From NCBI GenBank assembly GCA_947494695.1, contig CANLWB010000008.1:124001-188000 (forward strand): a stretch of 64,000 nt of DNA, read 5' to 3'. The notes below the pieces were generated by a model, which saw only the letters and a program-made list of their open reading frames with translations, was not told where the DNA came from and ran no database searches. The position numbers and the translations under genes are program-made. The DNA comes from an uncultured Flavobacteriaceae bacterium (GTDB lineage Bacteria > Bacteroidota > Bacteroidia > Flavobacteriales > Flavobacteriaceae). Numbering within the stretch: position 1 is the first letter of the stretch; each line of letters begins with the position of its first letter. This document shows positions 53,310 through 62,656 of the stretch, one piece after another.

Positions 53310-54564
53310 ATTTTATTTCTTTAGCAGAATCCATAAATAACCAACAAACGATAGCAATGACTCCTAAACCTGCAGCAATGAAGAAGAATGGCTCGTTAGA
53401 GCCCGTCCAGGCCATGAGGTAAGGAAAAGCCAAGGCGGTAGAGAAGGATCCTAAATTACCTGCCATATTCATCATCCCAGAAACTTTTCCGGAATTTTCT
53501 TTTCCTATGTCCATACAGAAAGACCATGAGGGGCTCAGTGTCATATCGGCTCCAAAAATTGCAACCGATAACCAGAGAACAGCGCTAAGTGCTGTTTCCA
53601 TATACAAGCTAACAATAATTCCTACAACAACCAAGGAAAACCCTACAATAGCAGGAATTCTTCTAGACTGCTTCCACTTCCCCTTCTTATAAATGGCATC
53701 TACGGTATAACCCGAAACCCAATTACCAACGGCTCCCGCAAGCAAGGGAAGCATAGAATAAAATCCTGTGGTTACGAGATTTAAGTTATATTTAGATTTT
53801 ATATACGGAAATAACCAGGTGAGCATAAAAAAGAATATAAAATTGCTCCCTATATATTGAATCATGGCCAATATCACATTTTTAGACTTTAAAATTCGGT
53901 TTATGGGCAACTCTTTTTTTTCTGTTTTATCTTCCTTTTGTCTGTTTTCTATGATAAATTCCTTTTCGGCATCAGAGATACCTTTATGGTCTTCCGGTTT
54001 ATTTCTAAATAGCCCATAAAACAATACAGAACACACAACGCCAATAGCACCAAAAAAGTAGAATATGGAGCGCCAGCCCCAAATTTCTATTAAATAAGCA
54101 ACCAAAGGCAGTGCAAACGCAGCTCCCAATCTTGAGCCTGAAAAATTAATACCCTGGAATATACCACGTTCTTTTAATGGCACCCATGAAAACGCTGCCC
54201 TGGAAATATTTGGAAATGCTCCTGCTTCTCCAACTCCAAAAATAAATCTGAAGGAAAGCATCGATATATAATTCCAGGCGAAACCTGTTAACGCGGTAAA
54301 TATAGACCACAATGTCATAATGATCGTCATGACTTTGCGCACACCATACTTATCTCCAAAAGCACCTCCAGGCACTTGAAACAGAGCATAACCCAGTGCA
54401 AATGCACTTAATACCCATCCCATTTGTATATCTGTAAGATTTAAATCGGTTCCTATAGAATCTTTAGCCGATGAGATACACACACGATCTATGTATAACA
54501 ACAATGTAATTAAAAAAGATCCTGCGAAGAATCCGTATCGTTTGGATGGTATTGATTTGCTCAT
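53299..54564 (-). CDS. MFS transporter, anion:cation symporter type (sugar acid uptake)
   Basis: The 421-residue protein has twelve predicted TM helices. Signature segments are YIDRVCISSAKDSIGTDLNL, DIQMGWVLSAFALGYALFQV, PGGAFGDKYGVRKVMTI, FGVGEAGAFPNISRAAFSWV and PLKERGIFQGINFSGSRLGA. These are typical of the ACS family (hexuronate, galactonate, glucarate transporters). It should bring the sugar acid across the inner membrane for the DUF1537 kinase and dehydrogenase. It is 1 bp after the kinase gene. Confidence 0.9.
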   Translation of the reverse strand: MSKSIPSKRYGFFAGSFLITLLLYIDRVCISSAKDSIGTDLNLTDIQMGWVLSAFALGYALFQVPGGAFGDKYGVRKVMTIIMTLWSIFTALTGFAWNYISMLSFRFIFGVGEAGAFPNISRAAFSWVPLKERGIFQGINFSGSRLGAAFALPLVAYLIEIWGWRSIFYFFGAIGVVCSVLFYGLFRNKPEDHKGISDAEKEFIIENRQKEDKTEKKELPINRILKSKNVILAMIQYIGSNFIFFFMLTWLFPYIKSKYNLNLVTTGFYSMLPLLAGAVGNWVSGYTVDAIYKKGKWKQSRRIPAIVGFSLVVVGIIVSLYMETALSAVLWLSVAIFGADMTLSPSWSFCMDIGKENSGKVSGMMNMAGNLGSFSTALAFPYLMAWTGSNEPFFFIAAGLGVIAIVCWLFMDSAKEIKYER

Positions 54565-54565
54565 A

Positions 54566-55966
54566 TCATGATAATTTTTGAGTTATAGTTAAAAGTGATT
54601 TTTCGTCACCCACATTTCCTGGGAACACGATATATGGTAATCCCGGAAATTTGGTTCCCCCATCCATTTCCCAAACCGGAATACCTGGTTCTATTTGTCC
54701 TAATACTTTAGATCGTTTCATTCCTAAACCTTTAGTTGCCAAATCATGTGACGTAATACCACCTTTAGCCAACAGGTATTTAGGGCGTACCTCCATTTCC
54801 CGTACTATAGTAACCAGAGTATTGGATACTTTAGACGCGATATCTATATTAGATTGGGTAGTTTTGCCTGTAATTAATGTTCTACTTGTAAACACAATGA
54901 CATCATGACCTTCTCCTATTTGCTTATCTACTTTAGCAACTATTTTTGCCAGATATGGCTTTGCTTCTTCTAGAATCTTCTCTACATTTATTTCTATTAT
55001 GGTTGCTTCATTGTAATGATTTAAGGCGTAATTAAGTTGTTCGGAAGACTTCGGTACATAAGACCCTACAATGGTTAAACCTCCTACTAATTCATTAGCA
55101 GAATCTTGTATGTCTTCCAGAGTTAAAAGTGGTCTTGGTTTTAAACCTACGTATGAAGGCACAAACGAACTTGACGTGCGATACACAATGCGTTTACCCT
55201 GTTTTTCTGCCAACAACAAAGCCTGTGTTATTTTATCTAAATCGTAATAGTTTAGGGCATTGGATATACAGAATGTACCCGATTGCAAAGAGATGATGTG
55301 TTCGCTTAACCACTCAACAGTTTTGTTTCTAACGGTTTCTAGCGGTAAAGAAAAAACATCTGATGAACTCACATTTCCCGAAGTCTTCTCCTGAATCCAG
55401 GCCTTTAAATTAGCGTTAGTATATCCAAAGGTATGATCGCAGGAAAACGGTGTTTCATTTACTGGGACTAATGTATCTCCATTGGAAATATAATGTACAT
55501 CGTTTACTGTAACCCGATTCCCTTCAAACATAACAGGAAGGAATACTGTAATGGCATCACTAAAATTAAGCGTATTTTTTGCCACAATAATTTCCTCAAA
55601 ATGACCTCGTAACGTAGAATCACTTCTGCTAACAACTGTAAATGCTCTATCTACACGTTCTGATGCTCTTAAAATATTTCTGGAAATGTCTTTATAAATC
55701 TCTGTTGATTGCTCTTTCGATAAACTTCTTGAGTTAGTAAGTAAAAAGAATATTGGTGTTTTATTTTTGAATTCCTTAGTTAATGTATCCACATCCCACT
55801 CGGTTAAAAGCGGTACATCGTAAACCGTTTGATTTCCTGTAGGATCATCATCAATGACCACACAAGTTCTGTCCAAATCTTTAAAAAGAGATTTGTTTAG
55901 TTCCCTGTAATCAGACGTATCTTCTAAGGGTAATTGTTTTGTGATATTAGATAATAGAACACTCAT
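54566..55966 (-). CDS. Four-carbon acid sugar kinase (DUF1537, OtnK/DtnK family)
   Basis: The 466-residue kinase has the DUF1537 N-terminal domain (CVVIDDDPTGNQTVYDVPLL, FFLLTNSRSLSKEQSTEIYK, VVSRSDSTLRGHFEEIIV) and the C-terminal nucleotide-binding domain (VFTSRTLITGK, KYLLAKGGITSHDLATKGL, LPYIVFPGNVGDEKSLL). Characterised members phosphorylate C4 acids such as threonate, erythronate or 2-oxo-tetronate at the terminal hydroxyl. Its start overlaps the cyclase gene by 4 bp. The usual PdxA2 partner is absent from the operon; a tartrate-dehydrogenase-like enzyme is there instead. Confidence 0.9.
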   Translation of the reverse strand: MSVLLSNITKQLPLEDTSDYRELNKSLFKDLDRTCVVIDDDPTGNQTVYDVPLLTEWDVDTLTKEFKNKTPIFFLLTNSRSLSKEQSTEIYKDISRNILRASERVDRAFTVVSRSDSTLRGHFEEIIVAKNTLNFSDAITVFLPVMFEGNRVTVNDVHYISNGDTLVPVNETPFSCDHTFGYTNANLKAWIQEKTSGNVSSSDVFSLPLETVRNKTVEWLSEHIISLQSGTFCISNALNYYDLDKITQALLLAEKQGKRIVYRTSSSFVPSYVGLKPRPLLTLEDIQDSANELVGGLTIVGSYVPKSSEQLNYALNHYNEATIIEINVEKILEEAKPYLAKIVAKVDKQIGEGHDVIVFTSRTLITGKTTQSNIDIASKVSNTLVTIVREMEVRPKYLLAKGGITSHDLATKGLGMKRSKVLGQIEPGIPVWEMDGGTKFPGLPYIVFPGNVGDEKSLLTITQKLS

Positions 55967-56601
55967 AAATTTCTTTCAATTGCGATGACTCTGGCTGGAG
56001 CACCATCTCCTTCTTTAATCTTTAATGGCAGAGCAATTAATTCGACACAATTTGTTTCTAAGGCTTCTAAATTGGTAAGCCCTTCAATAATCACAACCCC
56101 TTGCAACAATATTTGATGAATTTTAGTAACCTCATCTAAATTATTAACATCGGCTACCGACGGCGGTTCTACCCCAAGCATCTTCACTTTGTTATCGACA
56201 CACCATATCGCGAGTGATTCACTTATTCTTGGTAATTCGTCTCGATATTTTGGTGTATTTACATATTGGGACCAATCTGTCCAAAAAACAAGGCTATCCC
56301 CAGGTACAAAGGCATCTTTTATGTTCTGCGGAATGTCCTCAGGGTGAATCAATCCTCTAGCTCCAACAGATCTCACATCAATCACCCAGGCCCTTCCAAC
56401 AAAATCTGTAACCGGAATATTATCAATCGTTTGTTCACTTACATTAAAATGTATGGGGGCATCCATATGTGTACCACAATGCGAGTAAAACGTTAATGTA
56501 CTGGCATTCCATCCATCTGCATCAAGAGTTTTACTAGGGGCTTTCGAAAACCCCGTAAAACTGTTGGTAAATGTTAATGTAAGATCGATAATACGACTCA
56601 T
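55963..56601 (-). CDS. Cyclase-family metal hydrolase (kynurenine-formamidase-like)
   Basis: The 212-residue protein carries the family motif as FYSHCGTHMDAPIHF (H-x-G-T-H-x-D-x-P-x-H) for metal binding, with IIDLTLTFTNSFTGFSKAP at the start and VDNKVKMLGVEPPSVADVNN, ILLQGVVIIEGLTNLEAL further on. Members hydrolyse amides, lactones or cyclic compounds. In this operon a lactone or ring-opening step on the sugar acid is likely (inference). Spacing is 6 bp from the dehydrogenase gene and 4 bp overlap with the kinase gene. Confidence 0.85.
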   Translation of the reverse strand: MSRIIDLTLTFTNSFTGFSKAPSKTLDADGWNASTLTFYSHCGTHMDAPIHFNVSEQTIDNIPVTDFVGRAWVIDVRSVGARGLIHPEDIPQNIKDAFVPGDSLVFWTDWSQYVNTPKYRDELPRISESLAIWCVDNKVKMLGVEPPSVADVNNLDEVTKIHQILLQGVVIIEGLTNLEALETNCVELIALPLKIKEGDGAPARVIAIERNL

Positions 56602-56607
56602 GTTATC

Positions 56608-57654
56608 TTATAAATTTTTAATAACGGCATCTGCAACCTCCGTAGTACTGGCACTACCCCCTAAATCTATAGTAAGTACACCTTCCGAAGTACTTTTATC
56701 AATAGCATCCATAATATTTTTAGCAGCTTCTGTTTCTCCTAAGTGTTCTAGCATAATCGCCGCAGACCATATTTGTCCATAAGGATTCGCAATGTTTTTA
56801 CCAGCAATATCTGGAGCCGACCCATGAATAGGTTCAAACATCGATGGAAAATCTTTTTCCGGATTAATATTACCACTACCTCCAAGTCCAAGGCTTCCCA
56901 TAATGGCACCTCCCAGGTCACTCAAAATATCTCCAAAAAGGTTTGTTGTTAGCACAACATCAAAAATCTCAGGTTTTAACACAAAACTGGCTGTAGAATT
57001 ATCGATATACATTTGGTCATGTTCCACATCAGGATATTCAGCAGCAACCTCTTTAATAACACGATCCCAATACGTTAAACTATTAATCAGTGTATTAGAT
57101 TTTGTTATGTGTGTTACTTTATGCCTTCTAGTTCTGGCAAGTTTAAATGCATAGTGAGCCACACGCTCAATACCTTTTCTGGTAAAGATACTGGTGTCTA
57201 CACCCATTCCATTTTCAGAATCTGGCAGGTACTGACTTCCAACCTGAACAAACTCACCCTCAGTGTTTTCTCTAACAATTACAAAATCGATATGTTTCTC
57301 TGATCTTAAAGGACGCTGAACTCCCGGATAAGTTCTTACCGGTCTGTAATTAACATATTGATCAAAATGAGTACGCACTTTGAAGGTATAATCTTTAGCA
57401 GGGAGCGTATCATCAACTTCAGGCAGCCCCACCGATCCAAAATAAACGGCATCGAACGCCTTTAAGATATTTATACCATCATCTGGTAAAAAGTTTCCGT
57501 TTTTTAAGTAATAGCCTGCTCCCCAGTCAAAAACTTCTGAAGTTATACCAAAACCATGTTTCTCTGCTACAGCTTCTAATACTTTATAACCTTCCGGTAC
57601 AATTTCATTTCCAATACCATCTCCTGGTACTACTGCAATATTATAATTTTTCAC
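56608..57654 (-). CDS. Isopropylmalate/tartrate dehydrogenase-like decarboxylating dehydrogenase
   Basis: The 348-residue enzyme starts at GTG (57654). It has IAVVPGDGIGNEIVPEGYKV, the substrate-binding VIVRENTEGEFVQVG, QMYIDNSTASFVLKPEIFDV, VVLTTNLFGDILSDLGGAIM and FEPIHGSAPDIAGKNIANPY. The pattern is that of TtuC-like tartrate/D-malate dehydrogenases in the beta-hydroxyacid oxidative decarboxylase family. It probably oxidises and decarboxylates the (phosphorylated or free) C4 acid. It lies 11 bp after the GntR gene and 6 bp before the cyclase gene. Confidence 0.9.
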   Translation of the reverse strand: MKNYNIAVVPGDGIGNEIVPEGYKVLEAVAEKHGFGITSEVFDWGAGYYLKNGNFLPDDGINILKAFDAVYFGSVGLPEVDDTLPAKDYTFKVRTHFDQYVNYRPVRTYPGVQRPLRSEKHIDFVIVRENTEGEFVQVGSQYLPDSENGMGVDTSIFTRKGIERVAHYAFKLARTRRHKVTHITKSNTLINSLTYWDRVIKEVAAEYPDVEHDQMYIDNSTASFVLKPEIFDVVLTTNLFGDILSDLGGAIMGSLGLGGSGNINPEKDFPSMFEPIHGSAPDIAGKNIANPYGQIWSAAIMLEHLGETEAAKNIMDAIDKSTSEGVLTIDLGGSASTTEVADAVIKNL

Positions 57655-57665
57655 TTTTTTAATTT

Positions 57666-58289
57666 TTATGTATCAAATAATAATTCTCTCGATTTCTTAA
57701 TATGCTCTCGTGCAACCTTTTCGGCTTCATTGGCATCTCCATTTTCTATGGCCTTAATAATTTTGAAGTGCTCATCTAAAGTTTCCTCTGGTGGCCGAAT
57801 CAACCCATGACCAATGACTTTATCATGAATATTTCCGAAGAAATATATCTTATCTAAAGGCTCGTTTCCTGTAAGCTTAATTAATAGGGAATGGAATTTT
57901 TCGTCTGCCTTCGTATAAACATCAATATCTATATGATCACTATTTTGAAAAGGACTGAAACAATCTTTAAGCTGCTGCACAACTGTTTTGTCTCCTGCCT
58001 GTGCCAGGAGACGTGCCGCCATGCCCTCGATAGCTTCTCTACACACATAAATATCTATAATTTCTTTTTGATCCCAGGAACGTATATACATACCTCGTCT
58101 TGGAATGCTTTTCACCAAATATTCATTTTCTAAAGCCAGCAGTGCTTTCATTAAAGGTGTTCTACTTACTCCGAGCAATTCCGCAATTTTTTCCTGCACA
58201 ATTTTTTCCCCCTGTTTAAGCTCGCCATTAAGAATCATTTCCTTCAATCTCAAATAAATAGGCTCACTAATACTCGTGTGTTCAATCAT
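57666..58289 (-). CDS. GntR-family (FCD) transcriptional regulator of the sugar-acid operon
   Basis: The frame opens at a TTG inside a palindrome (58310), but the ATG at 58289 gives the normal start MIEHTSISEPIYLRLKEMIL and 207 residues. The winged helix is at 10-70 (LNGELKQGEKIVQEKIAELL, GVSRTPLMKALLALENEYLV, RRGMYIRSW), and an FCD all-helical effector domain at about 78-207 (CREAIEGMAARLLAQAG, ADEKFHSLLIKLTGNE, HFKIIKAIENGDANEAEKVA). Such proteins are usually repressors released by an acid metabolite. It is the first gene of the operon and its start touches the 34-bp palindrome, which points to autoregulation. Confidence 0.93.
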   Translation of the reverse strand: MIEHTSISEPIYLRLKEMILNGELKQGEKIVQEKIAELLGVSRTPLMKALLALENEYLVKSIPRRGMYIRSWDQKEIIDIYVCREAIEGMAARLLAQAGDKTVVQQLKDCFSPFQNSDHIDIDVYTKADEKFHSLLIKLTGNEPLDKIYFFGNIHDKVIGHGLIRPPEETLDEHFKIIKAIENGDANEAEKVAREHIKKSRELLFDT

Positions 58290-58322
58290 AATATTGTATT
58301 TTGTATACAAAATACAATATTA
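58289..58322. promoter_or_regulatory. Perfect 34-bp palindrome, GntR operator and operon promoter region
   Basis: The left half TAATATTGTATTTTGTA (58289-58305) is followed by its exact reverse complement (58306-58322). The core is TTGTATACAA, with a second ATTGTAT/ATACAAT pair outside it. This fits the T-n-G-T-n-n-n-A-C-n-A layout of FCD-type GntR sites. It overlaps the start codon of the regulator gene by one base. Confidence 0.85.
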
Positions 58323-58621
58323 CAATTTTAAACATACAAAACAAACATTATCTTTGCTTTTAATTAATCTGAATATTGTATAAGAAAAATTTGTGTTGGC
58401 TTGAGTATATAATCAAAAAAGCTTCTCAATACCATGCCTATTTCCGTCGGAATGACTCGAAATGACGCCATAAACACTTAAACTAGATTCACATTAATTA
58501 TGTTAAACGCAGCGTTTACAGCTACTTGCCCCCAAATCATTTGTTATATGATTTAAAACAAAATGTACTTAATTGTTGCTATTAAAAAAATACATTTACA
58601 ACATTGATAACCGGGGGAAAC
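58323..58621. other. Gene-free stretch between the GntR gene and the haloperoxidase gene
   Basis: Adjacent to the operator lies about 300 bp with a short degenerate repeat (TTCCGTCGGAATGAC, 58442-58456, then TCGAAATGAC), the palindrome at 58504-58518 and the hairpin AAATCAT/ATGATTT (58534-58540, 58548-58554). No gene is seen. TACATTTA at 58591 is a weak -7 candidate for the plus-strand gene. Confidence 0.5.
58504..58518. promoter_or_regulatory. TAAACGC-A-GCGTTTA palindrome
   Basis: A perfect 15-nt palindrome about 105 bp upstream of the haloperoxidase-fusion gene. The AAACG...CGTTT core resembles LacI-family operators; no LacI gene is in the window. Confidence 0.45.
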
Positions 58622-61600
58622 ATGAATTACAAAGACACTCTAAACAATCGTTTTTTAACTTTTGTTCTACTAATCTTAATACCATCTTTAAACGCACAAC
58701 AATTTAAACGAATTGAGACTCAGGCAAATCTTGGTCACATCTCAAACAATAATGGTATCGCCATTGCTGACTTTGATCTGGATAATGATTTAGATATTTT
58801 CATTGTTGGAACAAATACATATAATAGCCGCAAGCCCAATACCTGGAGTCGTTTATTGAGAAACAACAACGATGGTAGCTTCGAAGATATTACCCAACAA
58901 GCAGGTTTAGCTCAGGGGTTTAATCACGACATGACCTTTACCATGTCCTTTATTGGCAGTTTAATAAATTCTAATACCATTTTTGGAGAAAAGATGGGAG
59001 TTTCCTGGGGAGATTATAACAATGACGGATATCCAGATATCTTCTTGTCTAATGCTGTTCAAAGTCAGCTATATAGAAACAATGGTGATGGGACCTTTTC
59101 TAATGTAACTACACAAGCCGGATTAGAAGCTTCTTGTGCCGAATGCTATTTAGCTGGCGCCTTATGGTGGGATTATAACAATGACGGTTTTTTAGATTTA
59201 TATCTAAGCGATTATAACTATCATACAGATAATAAACTTTACAGAAATAAGGGCGATGGGACTTTCGAACTCATTTCCGACACAAATTTAGGAGGTAAGG
59301 CCAACAGTTTCTCTGCCATTTCCATAGATGCCAATAACGATGGTTGGTTAGACCTATATGTTGCGAACGACTACAATCAAAACAACTTTCTATATATAAA
59401 TGAAAGAAATGGTAGTTTTACAGAATCTGCTGTTACTTATGGCATAGAAGACCCGCGTAACGGTATGGGTTTAGCAGTCTGTGACTACGACAACAACGGG
59501 TTATTTGATTTATTCGTTGGTAACATAAACAACAACGGGTTATATGTAGATAATGGTGGAAACTATACAAACATAGCCGAAATATCTGGAATTAAGGAGA
59601 CTGGCTGGGCCTGGGGAGCTGTTTTTTCTGATTTTGATTTAGATGGATATGAAGATTTTTTTGTTGCCAACGGCTTCGGAGATCTACAGTTTAATAAATA
59701 CTTAAAAAACGTAGAGCAATCTGGTTCCAGAGTATTTACAGAAGTAAATTCTGAATTGGAAAATAATGAAACCTCTTTTAGTCGCAGTGCAGTGTCTTTC
59801 GACTACGACAATGACGGTGACTTAGATTTAATCACTTCCAATTTCGATGGGACAGTTTATTTTTATGAAAATACGACAATAAACCTTAACAATGAGAACC
59901 AACCGACCAATACGTGGGTTCAAATAAAATTAACAGGCACCACATCAAACCCCGATGCTCTGGGCTCGAAAATTGAGATTATTGACGACACCAACCTAAA
60001 ACAACATCGGTTTTATCAAGGTTCTGCTTACCAATCACAATCGTTGCAACCGGTTCATTTCGGATTAAGAAATGCCACAAGTATAACCAGTATAAAAGTA
60101 ACCTGGCCATCGGGTTTACAAGAGACCATCACCGATATTCCTGTAAATAAAATTGTAGAAATCACGGAAAATAACGGATACGTCGTTTCCGACCTGAATA
60201 CCGCTGTTAAAATTTCGGGATGTACAAATGCAGATGCTTGTAATTATGATCCTAATGCCACAGCAGATAACAATTCTTGTTCATTTTTGGCATCCGGTGA
60301 CATTAGCGGAAATACAAACTCCAGTCCACTATCAACCGAAACATACACCTATAATAATGGTTCTGGCAATCTATATGAGTGGTCGATTGAACATGGTGAA
60401 ATTATAGAAGGCCAGGGCACTTCAAGTGTTTCAGTAAGATGGGATGTTACCGATAGCGGTACGGTAAACTGTATTAATTCTAACGCTACTTGTAAAACCG
60501 AAAGAACATCGTTACAAATCACATTGGATGAAGCAAATAGCAATAACACCTCTAATAACTTCTCTGTCGCTCGTCTTTGGAATGAAGTCCTTTTGGAAGC
60601 CATTAGAAACGACTTTGCAAGACCAACCGTTCACGCCAGAAACCTTTTTCATACGAGTATAGCCATGTATGATGCCTGGGCGATATACCATCCAGAAGCC
60701 GCCCCGTATTTAATAGGAAATACAGTGCATGGATTCCAAAGTCAGCTTAATGATTTTTCCAGTACAGAGGAAACGTCAGCCAGTATGGACAAAACCATAA
60801 GTTATGCTGCTTACAGACTTTTAATGCATCGTTTTAGAAACTCGCCGGGCGTCTTAGAAACGATACCAAAGTTTAATGAATTAATGGCACTGCTCAATTA
60901 TGATATTGATGTGACGTCCACAGACTATTCACAGGGAGATCCTGCTGCCCTTGGGAATTATATTGCTGAAACTATAATAAATTATGGACTTCAGGATGGG
61001 TCTAACGAAGCAGATGGATATGATAACACGCATTACACTCCCATTAATGCGCCTTTAGATCCCAATATCTACGGCAGTACTCAAGTTACGGCTCCCAATA
61101 GATGGCAACCGCTTACTTTGGATGTTTTTATTGATCAAAGTGGTAATGTACTTCGAGAAAACACGCCGGAATTTTTAGGTCCGGAATGGGGTAACGTCTC
61201 ACCGTTTTCACTTTCAACAAATGATTTGACTACATATAACAGAGACTCCAACAATTATAATGTGTTTTTCGACCCTGGTACACCACCATACCTGGACGAT
61301 GCGTCTACGAGCGAATATTATAAATGGGGCTTTTCCCTCGTCTCGGTTTGGGGAGCGCATTTATCTCCTCATGACGGGGTTTTATGGGATATCTCTCCAA
61401 AAGGTATTGGTCATATTCCTTTATCCGCATTACCAGACGATTTTGCAAACTTCCCAAACTTCTATAACACCTTAGAGGGTGGAGATATTGGTACTGGTCG
61501 ATCTGTAAACCCAATAACGGGGCAGCCTTACGAAACGCAATTAGTTCCCAGAGGTGACTACACCAGAGTTTTAGCCGAATTTTGGGCAGATGGCCCCGAC

Positions 61601-62656
61601 TCTGAAACACCTCCCGGACATTGGTTTGTTCTATTAAACTATATTGGAGACAGTCCGTTCCTCGAAAAGAAAATTACAGGTACTGGTGATGTCGTTGATA
61701 ATTTAGAATGGGATGTAAAATCTTATTTTATGCTTGGCGGTGCTATGCATGATTCTGCTATAACAGCCTGGGGTATCAAAGGATGGTATGACTATATTCG
61801 CCCTATATCTGCTATCCGTTATATGGCAGAAAAGGGTCAAAGTACCAATCCATCCCTGCCAAACTATCATGAAGAAGGCATCCCTTTAATCGATAATTAC
61901 ATTGAACTTGTACATGATACCGATCCACTTGCTGGAACTAATGGAGAGCATGTTAACAAGATCAAGGTTAGATCCTGGAAGGGTCACGATTTTATTGATG
62001 ATCCCAAAGTTGATGAGGCCGGAGTAGGATGGATTTTGGCAGAAAGCTGGTGGCCATATCAGAGACCTTCATTTATTACCCCACCTTTTGCCGGTTATGT
62101 TTCAGGACATTCAACCTACTCGAGAGCAGCTGCCGAAGTTTTAACCCGACTCACAGGCTCTGAGTTTTTTCCTGGTGGTGTAGGTGAATTTATTGCTAAA
62201 AAAAATGAATTCCTTGTTTTTGAAGAAGGTCCTAGCCAGGATGTAATTTTACAATGGGCCACGTATCGAGACGCTTCAGACCAATGTAGCTTATCAAGAA
62301 TTTGGGGTGGCATCCATCCCCCTGCAGATGATATTCCGGGAAGACGTATTGGAGAAAAAATTGGAAATAATGTGGTTGATTTTGCTCTACCCTATTTCTC
62401 TGCCGCCGCCTCTCCTCTGCCTACAAATGACATGATTCTTTACCCCAATCCACTAGAAAATCAAGGAGAATTAACGATTTTAAATACAGAACCTGATAGT
62501 ATATTTTATTTATTCGATCTTTTAGGAAGACGAGTTCCTACCTCTCAATATTTTACCGAAAACCGGGGAACTACAACCATTTCAATACAAGACGTATCAG
62601 ATGGAATTTATATTTTAAAAGGTACTGATGCATCCTGGAAAATTATTATAAATTAA
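58622..62656 (+). CDS. Secreted FG-GAP/UnbV plus vanadium-dependent haloperoxidase fusion with T9SS signal
   Basis: The frame opens at TTG 58604, but the ATG at 58622 gives a signal peptide (FLTFVLLILIPSLNAQ) and 1344 residues. FG-GAP/VCBS repeats fill about 30-430 (DYNNDGYPDIFLSN, RNNGDGTF, DYDNDGDLDLITSN), then an ASPIC/UnbV domain to about 530 and a Cys-containing spacer (GCTNADACNYDPNATADNNS). A PAP2/haloperoxidase domain (about 645-1260) keeps the vanadate-site signature: K-x6-R-P in KGWYDYIRP (about 1053), VSGH in AGYVSGHSTYS (about 1160) and SRIWGGIHPPADD (S-R-x5-H-x3-D, about 1225). The T9SS domain is at the end (ILYPNPLENQGEL). It should act at the surface or outside; halide choice cannot be read. 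Confidence 0.88.
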   Translation: MNYKDTLNNRFLTFVLLILIPSLNAQQFKRIETQANLGHISNNNGIAIADFDLDNDLDIFIVGTNTYNSRKPNTWSRLLRNNNDGSFEDITQQAGLAQGFNHDMTFTMSFIGSLINSNTIFGEKMGVSWGDYNNDGYPDIFLSNAVQSQLYRNNGDGTFSNVTTQAGLEASCAECYLAGALWWDYNNDGFLDLYLSDYNYHTDNKLYRNKGDGTFELISDTNLGGKANSFSAISIDANNDGWLDLYVANDYNQNNFLYINERNGSFTESAVTYGIEDPRNGMGLAVCDYDNNGLFDLFVGNINNNGLYVDNGGNYTNIAEISGIKETGWAWGAVFSDFDLDGYEDFFVANGFGDLQFNKYLKNVEQSGSRVFTEVNSELENNETSFSRSAVSFDYDNDGDLDLITSNFDGTVYFYENTTINLNNENQPTNTWVQIKLTGTTSNPDALGSKIEIIDDTNLKQHRFYQGSAYQSQSLQPVHFGLRNATSITSIKVTWPSGLQETITDIPVNKIVEITENNGYVVSDLNTAVKISGCTNADACNYDPNATADNNSCSFLASGDISGNTNSSPLSTETYTYNNGSGNLYEWSIEHGEIIEGQGTSSVSVRWDVTDSGTVNCINSNATCKTERTSLQITLDEANSNNTSNNFSVARLWNEVLLEAIRNDFARPTVHARNLFHTSIAMYDAWAIYHPEAAPYLIGNTVHGFQSQLNDFSSTEETSASMDKTISYAAYRLLMHRFRNSPGVLETIPKFNELMALLNYDIDVTSTDYSQGDPAALGNYIAETIINYGLQDGSNEADGYDNTHYTPINAPLDPNIYGSTQVTAPNRWQPLTLDVFIDQSGNVLRENTPEFLGPEWGNVSPFSLSTNDLTTYNRDSNNYNVFFDPGTPPYLDDASTSEYYKWGFSLVSVWGAHLSPHDGVLWDISPKGIGHIPLSALPDDFANFPNFYNTLEGGDIGTGRSVNPITGQPYETQLVPRGDYTRVLAEFWADGPDSETPPGHWFVLLNYIGDSPFLEKKITGTGDVVDNLEWDVKSYFMLGGAMHDSAITAWGIKGWYDYIRPISAIRYMAEKGQSTNPSLPNYHEEGIPLIDNYIELVHDTDPLAGTNGEHVNKIKVRSWKGHDFIDDPKVDEAGVGWILAESWWPYQRPSFITPPFAGYVSGHSTYSRAAAEVLTRLTGSEFFPGGVGEFIAKKNEFLVFEEGPSQDVILQWATYRDASDQCSLSRIWGGIHPPADDIPGRRIGEKIGNNVVDFALPYFSAAASPLPTNDMILYPNPLENQGELTILNTEPDSIFYLFDLLGRRVPTSQYFTENRGTTTISIQDVSDGIYILKGTDASWKIIIN

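Noticed and set aside
56608-57654. Leucine-pathway 3-isopropylmalate dehydrogenase (LeuB)
   Set aside because: It lies in a catabolic GntR operon without leuACD, and its pattern around the active site is closer to tartrate/D-malate dehydrogenases; not excluded biochemically.
58604-58621. TTG start extending the haloperoxidase fusion by six residues
   Set aside because: The ATG at 58622 gives a better signal peptide and is preceded by a purine-rich GGGGGAAAC stretch.
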